Shown here one piece after another: positions 19,881-27,044 of a stretch of 27,044 nucleotides of DNA. Position numbers and translations under genes: made by a program. Position 1 is the stretch's first letter; each line of letters starts with the position of its first letter. The notes under the pieces are model-generated. The model was not told where the DNA came from, searched no databases, and was given only the letters and a program-made list of their open reading frames with translations. Origin of the DNA: Funneliformis mosseae (lineage: Eukaryota; Glomeromycota; Glomeromycetes; Glomerales; Glomeraceae); NCBI GenBank assembly GCA_910592005.1, contig CAJVPP010000727.1, positions 1-27,044 of the forward strand. Reading direction: 5' to 3'.

Positions 19881-20590
19881 TGTTAACAGAAAAAATTACA
19901 ACTTCAAATATCATGTGGGATCTGTCAATTAATAATAATCTCACATTAGATAATATCATTACTGTGCTAAACAGTGATTAGCAATAATTTCTGTTTTGCC
20001 TGTTATACTTGTTTCTTCTGTATTTTCTGTACAGTCTATTTATTTTGTTTACTTTATTTCATCTGTAATTTCTTTAACATCTGTAACTTATTTTATTTCT
20101 TTTATTATTTTTATAGTTTATATTATTTTTATTATTTTATTATATTTAAGTATATGTTTATTAAAACATATATCTATATTTAGTTAATTATAGCATAGTA
20201 AGTAGTAGCTATAGCAAATTAATTTTATATAAATAGAATAGCTTTTTGCTTAAGTTGTAAATTAACTCATTTATAAGTTACTTATGAGTTTCAGTATTAT
20301 AAATAAAGGAATCAATTTAAATTCATATAAACTACTTTTTTCTTCAACATTGTTCTTCATCTAGAATTGTTATAATACCTTACACTAACTTGCTATTGAG
20401 TTTATTATTATGAGTTTGATTAAATATATCTTAAATTCTAAGATGTAATAAATTGTTGAGTTAATTCAAGTATAACGGATACCTGTAAGACTTAGAGAAA
20501 ATCCTAAAATCAGAAACTTCAATATGTAGAATTAACTGCTATAGTCACTCAACTTAGACGTTAAGATAAATGAAAATGAATCTAATGACA
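19881..20590 (+). repeat. 3' LTR of Ty3/gypsy element
   Basis: 710 bp, begins TGTTAACAGA and ends AATGACA. It pairs with 10342-11053 over its full length. Open frames of 60-70 codons here are pyrimidine-rich LTR sequence and not genes. ATAT follows at 20591. Confidence 0.95.
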
Positions 20591-21130
20591 ATATGTTAAA
20601 GATCTAAAAAAATATTTTATCCTTTATATTAAACAATTAGTCAACTATTTCAGTATCTATATATTCATATATAAAGACCTTTTCAACATTATTAATCAAA
20701 ATATAAGATTTATTAGATTACTGAAATAGTTCACACTTATAGAGCAACATTTATAACCTTCATTAGAATGCTTTATATCTCAATAATACTTGCACAATTA
20801 GTTCTATTATTATAATATACAACAATCTAACTTTTCTTCTGATAGTAAATCCTATACTGTAAAATGGTTTAATACATTCAACAACTTTGTTATTGGGAAG
20901 ATAATACAAGTAAAGAATATTTTATTATACTTGAAATATTACATCTATAAAAGGATTCCTAACTATCACATTTTAATTAATCTATATTCTTATTATCCTC
21001 TTCATCAAAAATCAGCAGCTGATTTCAGTGTTGTGACTGAGATTGGGATATATCCTTGAATAGAACGTTTGAAACAGTTCAAGTTCTTAGACAAAGACTT
21101 GTACATGTCTAAAACATCTATATATTATAT
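20591..21130 (+). pseudogene. LINE ORF2 C-terminal region, right half
   Basis: A single frame runs from 20595 (VKDLKKYFILYIKQLVN) for roughly 175 codons, broken only by TAG, TAA and TGA, with no frameshift. It includes FNIINQNIRFIRLLK, KSYTVKWFNTFNNFVIGKI, SAADFSVVTEIGIYP and, after TGA, IERLKQFKFLDKDLYMSK. It is the continuation of the ORF cut at 10341. The distal part could be the RNase H-like or terminal domain of the LINE; I cannot identify it by motif. The end is followed by a simple TTATTA-rich tail. Confidence 0.7.
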
Positions 21131-21220
21131 TAAAAATTATTTATTATAATTATTTATTATTATTTATTTACTATTATTATTATATTTAATAACATAGTAA
21201 TATTATTATTTTATTTATAA
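21131..21220. repeat. TTA/ATT-rich low-complexity tail
   Basis: Simple (TTATTA)-type sequence between the LINE ORF2 remnant and the hAT stop codon. It may be the LINE 3' tail or the hAT 3' flank. Confidence 0.5.
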
Positions 21221-22860
21221 TTAAAAAGATAATTCTAATTCCTTAAAAAGAGAATCTAAATTCCATTTAGCATTAGAATCAATTGTAAGATGAATAATAT
21301 CATTAACTGGTACTTCATTTAATTTTTCAAATATATCATTTTCATCATTTTGAAATTTAAGAGTTTCTTCTTATAACATTTTTAACCACCCTTGCAAATA
21401 ATCACCAAATTCTTTTTCTAAATTAATTAATTCTTTTTCTTCTTTATCATCTTTATTTTTGAGAATATTATTAGAATTTTCATCAGGATTTTTATTAGGA
21501 TTTTTACCATAATTTTTTTGATTTTCAATATCAATTATAATACTTAATGGAATTAGAGCAGAAAAATTAGAATTAGCAAGCTTTTGATAACTAAAAAATA
21601 GTAAATTATAATATTTTAATATTAAAACATAATATAGTATAAAATACAATATTAAATAAATAAAATAAATAATTATACCATTAACTGATTTCTTGTAAGA
21701 ATCTTATACAACTTCAAAGATGCTTAACAGAGTCTGCATTCATACAAATACTAAATAACTTATAAGCAACAAAACCTAATTCATTTATAAAATCTTTTGC
21801 ATAATACCAGTATCTCCAAATATTACCATTAAATTGCTTGTATGTATTAATATTAAAAGGATATTTTCTCAAACAAAAATCATCAAATTCATGTAAAATA
21901 CAAGTTGATTTCTTTCTAGACCATGCTTGATAATAATAAATAAGCCACTTGCCAAAGGTTATATAATTGATATTTAAATTGTCCTTAAATTGTTCCATTT
22001 AATATTTAGGATGTAATAAACATGATAATAAAAGAAGTGGCTGCTTCTAATCATTCTATTTTTTTTCTAATCAAAATAATATTTTTGCTGCAAGCTGAGG
22101 ATTTTTATGATTATTTCAAATTGAATAAGATATGTAAGACTATGAATAACTTAAAGTAATCATGCTTTATTTTATTAAAGAATATTAAGTAATTTATAAT
22201 AAGGATCTAACATTTCTTCAATTATATCTAGATTAGTTTAAAATATAGATGAATCAATAATTTCAAATATTTCACATAAAATAGTGGGATTTTTTTCTGT
22301 TTTTTGTCAAGATTGATTAAGGGTGTTTTATAATTAATTGTCAATATCTTAAAATACAAAATTTAAAAAATTTAATAAATTTAATAATTAATTATATTTA
22401 ATTAATATCATAAAATTTATCTATAAAGCTTTTTGGATTCTCAAAAGACTTGCATATACTTCATAATAACTATTCCATCAAGTTTCACTTGGAGCTGCTA
22501 ATGTATAATATTTACTATAATTTTGTTTTTGCTACTTACGTAATTTTACTATGAAAAATTTATTATTAGCATTTTTAAAATAAGTTGTTACTTTAATTGT
22601 ATGATTCATTGAAACTTTTAAATCTGTTGATTTTTTAAATATTTTACTAATACAGAAATTAAGTTAGTGTGTAAAATAAGGTAAAAAAATAACTTTTCTA
22701 TTTGAAATTCTTAATCATCATCTAAACATTTATAAATATATTAAAAATAATGCAAATCTATTAAAAAAATACATGCAATTTAAAATTTAAATTACCTGAT
22801 CACAGTATATGCATTCGCACTATCTGTTACAATAGCACATATTTTAATACTTTTTCCTTT
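21221..22860 (-). pseudogene. hAT-family transposase, decayed, intron-containing
   Basis: Minus-strand reading from about 22860: AIVTDSANAYTVIR matches the hAT core with its catalytic Asp (the TDSA block). It is followed by an intron starting at 22795. Next come VTTYFKNANNKFFIVKL and ET-stop-WNSYYEVYASLLRIQKAL (about 22490-22435), the conserved TRW motif with Arg codon CGA turned into TGA. DIIEEMLDPYYKLLNIL and QLLL-like pieces lead to 21998-21714, which reads ITFGKWLIYYYQAWSR, FDDFCLRKYPFN, GNIWRYWYYAKDF and FSICMNADSVKHL, the C-terminal dimerisation block. A 78-bp intron (21601-21678) and a last exon ending KWNLDSLFKELELSF at 21221 complete it. The N-terminal BED zinc finger is not found. 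Several stops. Confidence 0.88.
21601..21678 (-). other. Intron in hAT transposase remnant
   Basis: On the minus strand GTATAATT follows the exon ending after KHL, stop, SC; the 3' end is TTTTTTAG just before TTATCAAAAG. Removing these 78 bases brings the hAT dimerisation block into the same frame as the final exon (YQKLANSNFSALIPL). Confidence 0.6.
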
Positions 22861-22975
22861 AAATTAGTATATTTCTCCAACTTTATCTTTTTTATTGATA
22901 AATTTGTTACTTTCTTTTATAGAGACCAACTACTAAATTTTTCTTCTTAATTTAGCATTACTTCTAATTTAGATT

Positions 22976-23160
22976 TTATACCAATGGTTTTTTACAGAAT
23001 ATTAGTCTTCTTTCAATTAATATAAGTATCGCTTGGTTATAAATGTATCCTAATTCTCTAATAGTTTCCTTTAATATATTCTTTTTCACTAATTTCCCTT
23101 TCTCATCACTACTTAAGTTTGCAGTTCTCTTTATAGCTCTTCTGACTGCTCCAAATAATT
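22976..23160 (-). pseudogene. Basic coding remnant upstream of hAT core
   Basis: A minus-strand open stretch of about 60 codons ending at TAA 22976-22978. It is rich in Lys and Arg: GAVRRAIKRTANLSSDEKGK and IRELGYIYNQAI. It lies in the 5' direction of the hAT pseudogene and may be its N-terminal DNA-binding part, but it lacks the Cys/His pattern of a BED finger. The plus-strand open frame on the same bases is its antisense shadow. Bases 23161-23304 show nothing. Confidence 0.35.
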
Positions 23161-23304
23161 GCAGGGTATTAATTTATACCAACTTTACAATAGTCATCAC
23201 ACAATATAACAAATACAAGTTTCTCTTGAATTAGTCTCTAACTTTTAGACCTTTTTAAAATCAATAATTCTATGTATTGATCTTGTTTTTTTAAAATAAT
23301 CATA

Positions 23305-23866
23305 ATGAATAATCTCAATGTCTTCTAATCAAAAAAAGTTCATTCAGATAATATTTTTAATAACAAAGTGGATACCCTTATATAAAATTATTATAATACT
23401 CAAATCTTTCAACTCAATACATATAATACTTCCAAAAGCTTTTACACATACAATAGATCTCTAATCCTTATCACTACATAATAATTTATTAAGGATATTT
23501 TATACACAAATACTTTCACTAATTTCTTAATATACAAGTCATCTCTAAACATTTTATTTGCAACCCTTATTGATTTACTACCTCATTTAGTCTTAATGAT
23601 AATATTGTATCTAACTATACATCTTACATAACCTTCATATATAAATAAAGAAATATCAATAGTTTCTTAAAATATTGTCTATAACTAGAAATTCTCAAAG
23701 TCAGACATCCATCATTATTCACTTATTCAACTCTTTATCTCTGATATAATGTAGCTAATAAAGATTTTTATCACATCTAACTCTATCCTATGATCTATTA
23801 TGAAAAATAAAAACAATCATCTAACGCTTAAAAGATTTTCTCAAAAACATTACCAATACATCTGAT
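23305..23866 (+). pseudogene. Unrecognised plus-strand coding remnant
   Basis: From ATG 23305 a single frame runs about 187 codons with about ten TAA, TAG or TGA codons and no frameshift. Readable pieces are NTYNTSKSFYTYNRSLILI, NFLIYKSSLNILFATLIDLL and KFSKSDIHHYSLIQLFISDI. The codon pattern and the decay by stops resemble the neighbouring transposon genes. I do not recognise a family; a retroelement or DNA-transposon protein is likely by context. Confidence 0.4.
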
Positions 23867-23889
23867 TACTAGTCAGAAACTTTGATTTT

Positions 23890-24440
23890 TGTTAAATATG
23901 TTAAAATATTTTTAATATATAATGATAATATATTTAATATATATTTAAAATATTTAATTTATTTAATATGTTTATAATATTTTTAATATATGTTAAATTT
24001 TATATTAATTAATAAATATCATAAAAATATTATTGTAATATTGTATATATATTATTATAATATTTATTTATATATATAATTTTAAAACATTAATATAATA
24101 TATTTAAAAAGATTATTAATATATAATAATTATATTTTAAATTTATAATTGAAATATTTAGTTTATTTAATTTATTTAATATATCTATAATATTATTAAA
24201 ATATATTTATAATATTATTGATATATGTTAAAATTCATAATTTATATATATTTATTTATAAATATTATAAAAATCTTTTTATGATATTACATATATATTA
24301 TTATAATCTTTGTTTTATATATAATTTTAATAATATTTTTATAATATTATTATTAGATTATAATAATCTTTTTTAAAATATTTATTTGTAAGAGATTATA
24401 TAAAACTATTATAAAATATTACTAGCAATAAGCATTATTA
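23890..24440. repeat. Extreme AT low-complexity block
   Basis: More than 500 bases made almost only of A and T, with irregular repeats of TTTAATATATTTA and TATAATATT types on both strands. No coding content. It separates the hAT region from the last group of minus-strand remnants. It could be an expanded microsatellite or the end point of extreme C-to-T decay. Confidence 0.7.
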
Positions 24441-24479
24441 AATATTAGCTAAAAAGTAATTCTCAAACATGTAATAATT

Positions 24480-25440
24480 TTACTACTTCAAGTTTTATCA
24501 GAATTGTTAAATCAACAGTATAATCATCATAACTTTTAACTGCAGTTTATGTATTTATTTTATTTGATTGAATAATTATAATAGCTTTAATAACTTGACA
24601 TGTAAAAGTATTAAGTCGTTCAGTAATGATAGTATTTCTTTTTAATATCTGTTTATTTGTTGCTTTTAGATACTGATGAAGTATTTGACACCATTTATTC
24701 TCATTTATAAATTCATTTAATTCACTATCAAATATTTCTTCTTCCTTATATTTATAATTAATTAATATTATATGTATATTATTAAATTTTAATAAATCAT
24801 AATACTTATCATTTATGTATTACTTTAAATTTATCAGCAAGTTTTACAATACATGCATAAAATTTATAGCAATATGTATCATACTATCCACTAACATCTT
24901 TAAGTAATGATTCCTTCTGAGGGTCTGCTTTAGTAATTTTATATATATTTACAATTAATTGCTCATATAATGCCATTATATTGTTTATTGTTCAGAAAAA
25001 AAGAGCCTTATATTCTTCCTGTAATTGAAATTTAGTATGCTAAATCAAGATATTTAATTAGTATAAATTTACATAATAAAATTTTTTATTATTATGTATT
25101 ATATTACCTGGTTAATTTCTGAAAATGTAGATACTGGATATGATATAAAAATAGGTATTTGTGATATTTCTAATTCTTTTCCATTTACTGGTATACTATC
25201 TGTTATTAAATTTTGAATATTTATTACCAAATTTAAAATTTTCTGATGATGAGCACCTATAAGGTAATTTTAAACTCATTAAACATTTTTTAAAATTGTG
25301 TTTGATGTTTAGATTATAAGTTATATTTCTAGAAATTACTTTTATTATCTATTAAAATATTTAGTAATACTAAGGGGTAGAGAAGAAGACAACTTGTTTG
25401 TTGTATTATCATATATTACTATTACGAACTGTCTCCTGAA
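24480..25440 (-). pseudogene. Unrecognised intron-containing gene remnant, minus strand
   Basis: Minus-strand exon-like pieces: FVIVIYDNTTNKLSSSLPL (about 25430-25350); AHHQKILNLVINIQNLITDS to FSEINQ (about 25256-25110); then an 89-bp intron at 25019-25107 with GTAATA, a TACTAAAT branch site and TTACAG; then EEYKALFF, TGA, INNIMALYEQLIVNIYKI, and, after more decay, FINENKWCQILHQYLKATNK (about 24710-24650) and RLNTFTCQVIKAIIII. The clean intron supports a real spliced gene ancestor. I do not recognise the protein; transposon origin is likely from context. Confidence 0.5.
25019..25107 (-). other. Intron in unrecognised minus-strand remnant
   Basis: On the minus strand: CAG|GTAATATAAT at the 5' end and TACTAAATTTCAATTACAG at the 3' end, a textbook fungal branch point about 12 bases before the AG. 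It joins exons ending SEINQ and starting EEYKAL. Confidence 0.65.
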
Positions 25441-25809
25441 TTTATGTCAAACACCTATTAATTATTATATCAAAAAAATATGCTGAGCTTTTAAATATAA
25501 AACATTTTTATATGCTGATATTTGAGAGTAAATTGACATAGTTAAAAGCTGTTTACTGCTAAAATTTCATAGTTATTAGTATATTATTGATAATTCTAGT
25601 TAGTTTAAATAAATTTGTTCAAAATTTAAATATAATATTATAAAAAACAATAAGATAAATTTTTTGAATTTGCATTCACATTTTGTTATTCTAATTGTTT
25701 CATAAAAATATTTCTTTTTTTAAGAGTTTCTTAATAAATAGCGTTGAATTTTTAGGTTGAAATAATTATAGATACTAATTTTTATTTTCTTTTATATAAA
25801 GTTTAAATC
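25441..25809. other. Unassigned AT-rich interval
   Basis: No sustained frame on either strand; T- and A-rich sequence that could be intron or flank of either adjacent remnant. Confidence 0.4.
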
Positions 25810-26795
25810 CTAAATGCCTAGATTATCCATAATAATTCTAATACTAAAAAAATTTTAGCAAATAAATCTTCTGCTTTTTTAAGTTATACTCATATCCAAA
25901 GTTATTCTAAAGCATAAACAGGATTAGTAGGTAAATTCACCTTTTTTATGAGAAAGGATTTTTTATTTTCTGTTGTAAAGTTATTTGAACATGTGGTCTT
26001 CAAGTTTTCTCTAAAGCTCATAGTACCTTTTTCTAAGATGTAATTATTAACATTTCTCTATGTTTTTCGTCAGCTTTTCATATATATTATGATGCATCTT
26101 TTATAAATAAACCCAAATTCTTAATTTCCCAATTCAACATTAATTGAAGATTTTAAAATCTTGATAAACATCTAATTCAGAAATGAGTTAGAAAGAAGAC
26201 TATTTTTCACATAATGAAGGATATTTGTCTCTAATTCATTATGTTTTTCAAATAAATCAATTACTAGAGATTCTAAATAATATATGAACTGAGCAAATTT
26301 AGGTTCAGATATAATATTAGTGATTTGTGATCTTATTTCTTTTGTATATTTAACCTTTTCTTTATAAAGAGTTTTAAGTAAAATATGCATTACTCAAAAT
26401 TTTGAATAAGAATTTATTGTATAATCTCTTTTAAGTAACTTGAAGAGTACCCAACAAATAATATAGAAAAATTTTTGGGATTCTGCTTGATTTAAAGTAA
26501 TAATTTTTCTAGAAGTCAAAGTAGGATCAGTATATTCTTATATTTTTCTATTATCATGAAAGGCACTCTTAAATATTTTATCTATAACTTTACAAACAAG
26601 AAAATATGTGATAAGTCTATATGTAACAGAATAATTTTACAAAATTATTTTTTGAAATTCTAAATACCAAACATCAGAACATAGATAGTTATTTAAACTA
26701 ATTTTCAAATAAGAAATCTATGCAGTTATTTAAAGATTTTCTTTTCTTTTAGGAATTGATTTCAAAACAATATTTTTAATATCATTTTTCCATTT
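25810..26795 (-). pseudogene. Long minus-strand coding remnant, transposase-like C-terminus (tentative)
   Basis: One minus frame can be read from about 26795 to 25810 (roughly 325 codons), with only TAA, TAG and TGA interruptions at Gln/Trp-like places; the longest clean piece is 26390-26172. Pieces: WKNDIKNIVLKSIPKRKENL, SDVWYLEFQKIIL, YTDPTLTSRKIITLNQAESQ, KFFYIICWVLFKLLKRD, SLVIDLFEKHNELETNIL, GTMSFRENLKTTCSNNF. The order of a W-DI region, a TLTSRK stretch and a YIxGW-like helix resembles C-terminal parts of P-like transposases, but I cannot place it firmly. Its 5' side is cut by the Tc1 insertion at 26804-26806. Confidence 0.5.
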
Positions 26796-26805
26796 TTTTA
26801 ATATA

Positions 26806-27044
26806 CAGACCCCCGCCAAAAGTTTTTGAACACCAAGTTTAAATGCAAATAAATACACTCCCCGGTCAAAAGTATTGGATCACGTGATTTTTGTTATACT
26901 AATTGGCGTAATTTTTGCCGATTATAACTTGTGATCTAATGCATAAAATTGAGTCAATTTTTTTTTTCTGCATAGCTACGAACTTCTTGTATTCAAATAT
27001 AATTTTTTTTAAAATGCCCAAAACCCGAGAACTTTCTGAATTTG
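26806..27044 (+). mobile_element. Tc1/mariner element, 5' end (runs off window)
   Basis: Begins CAGACCCCCGCCAAAAG directly after TA (26804-26805), the standard Tc1/mariner target. A second related copy, CACTCCCCGGTCAAAAG, starts at 26856 after another TA, exactly 50 bases on. The start of the transposase lies at 27014. The sequence is richer in G and C than its surroundings and shows no decay. The element has landed in a minus-strand coding remnant. Confidence 0.85.
27014..27044 (+). CDS. Tc1-like transposase, N-terminal codons only
   Basis: ATG 27014 begins MPKTRELSEF, the typical opening of Tc1-like transposases just before the first helix-turn-helix DNA-binding motif. The frame is open to the window edge. 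In the full element this protein binds the terminal inverted repeats and cuts and joins the element at TA sites. Only ten codons are visible, so activity cannot be judged, but start codon, spacing from the terminus (about 200 bases) and lack of decay fit a young copy. Confidence 0.75.
   Translation, partial: MPKTRELSEF

Larger units (their letters stand above)
10342..20590 (+). mobile_element. Ty3/gypsy LTR retrotransposon, 10.25 kb, decayed
   Basis: Complete but dead element with paired LTRs, primer-binding site, gag, protease, RT, RNase H, integrase (Ty3/gypsy order) and a polypurine tract. The LTR starts with TGTTAACA (3' copy; TATTAACG in the 5' copy) and ends with ACA. ATAT occurs directly outside both ends (10338-10341 and 20591-20594), consistent with a 4-bp target duplication, although ATAT is weak evidence in such AT-rich DNA. 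Insertion into the LINE ORF is supported by the frame that resumes after it. A 1.3-kb inverted-repeat element interrupts gag. Confidence 0.92.

Noticed and set aside
19974..20187. Two overlapping hydrophobic open frames as membrane proteins
   Set aside because: They lie in the pyrimidine-rich centre of the 3' LTR; the Phe/Tyr/Ile content reflects T-rich sequence, and the 5' LTR copy is interrupted.
4610..21130. Alternative genetic code with TAA/TAG as Gln and TGA as Trp
   Set aside because: Many stops do fall at Gln and Trp positions, but there are also true frameshifts (for example near 15995 and 18465), catalytic Asp-to-Asn and Gly-to-Glu changes, a TGA at a conserved Arg in hAT, and a transition-only LTR pair. 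Decay explains everything; recoding does not.
23043..23234. Plus-strand 63-codon open frame
   Set aside because: Antisense to the Lys/Arg-rich minus-strand remnant at 22976-23160, which fits the direction of the hAT gene.
1..27044. Mitochondrial or bacterial origin suggested by high AT content
   Set aside because: GT-AG introns with branch points, LTR and LINE retrotransposons, hAT and Tc1 elements, and absence of organelle genes indicate nuclear eukaryotic DNA.

Overview
The window looks like a transposon graveyard from a very AT-rich fungal nuclear genome. The best guess is an arbuscular mycorrhizal fungus (Glomeromycotina). That is inferred from the base composition, from short GT-AG introns in the decayed genes, and from the style of the LINE, Ty3/gypsy, P-like, hAT and Tc1 proteins; it is not proven by any marker gene. 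I see no intact host gene, rRNA, CRISPR array or prokaryotic feature. Nearly all coding sequence is pseudogenised.

Layout, left to right. Bases 1-113 are the outer end of a Tc1/mariner element. About 390-2585 (+) is a decayed P-element/THAP9-like transposase gene with at least one recognisable intron. At 3218-3515 (-) lies a fragment of LINE ORF1, followed by a tRNA-like sequence at 3721-3805. A second, much fuller LINE (+) begins near 4610: ORF1 to about 6560, AP-endonuclease about 6735-7935 (with an apparent insertion), reverse transcriptase about 8690-9990. The LINE is cut at 10341/20591 by a 10.25-kb Ty3/gypsy retrotransposon with two about 710-bp LTRs, primer-binding site, gag, protease, RT, RNase H, an unusual 285-codon extra segment, integrase, a small 3' ORF and a polypurine tract. 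The gypsy gag is itself interrupted by a 1.3-kb inverted-repeat element (12171-13474) filled with about 18 copies of a 51-bp palindromic unit. The LINE reading frame resumes after the 3' LTR. At 21221-22855 (-) is a hAT transposase pseudogene. Unassigned coding remnants follow on both strands (23305-23866 +, 24480-25440 -, 25810-26795 -), with an extremely AT-rich block between them. At 26806 a fresh-looking Tc1/mariner element starts and runs off the window with the first codons of its transposase.

The unifying signal is the mode of decay. The two LTRs differ at roughly 80 of 710 positions by hand count, almost all transitions. In the coding remnants premature stops fall mainly at expected Gln and Trp codons, and key residues show Gly-to-Glu, Asp-to-Asn, Cys-to-Tyr and His-to-Tyr changes. 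This is what C-to-T deamination on both strands gives (RIP-like or methylation-driven). The right-hand Tc1 element appears untouched and so is probably younger. The order of insertion can be read as LINE first, gypsy into the LINE, inverted-repeat element into gypsy; Tc1 insertion at the right edge is independent.
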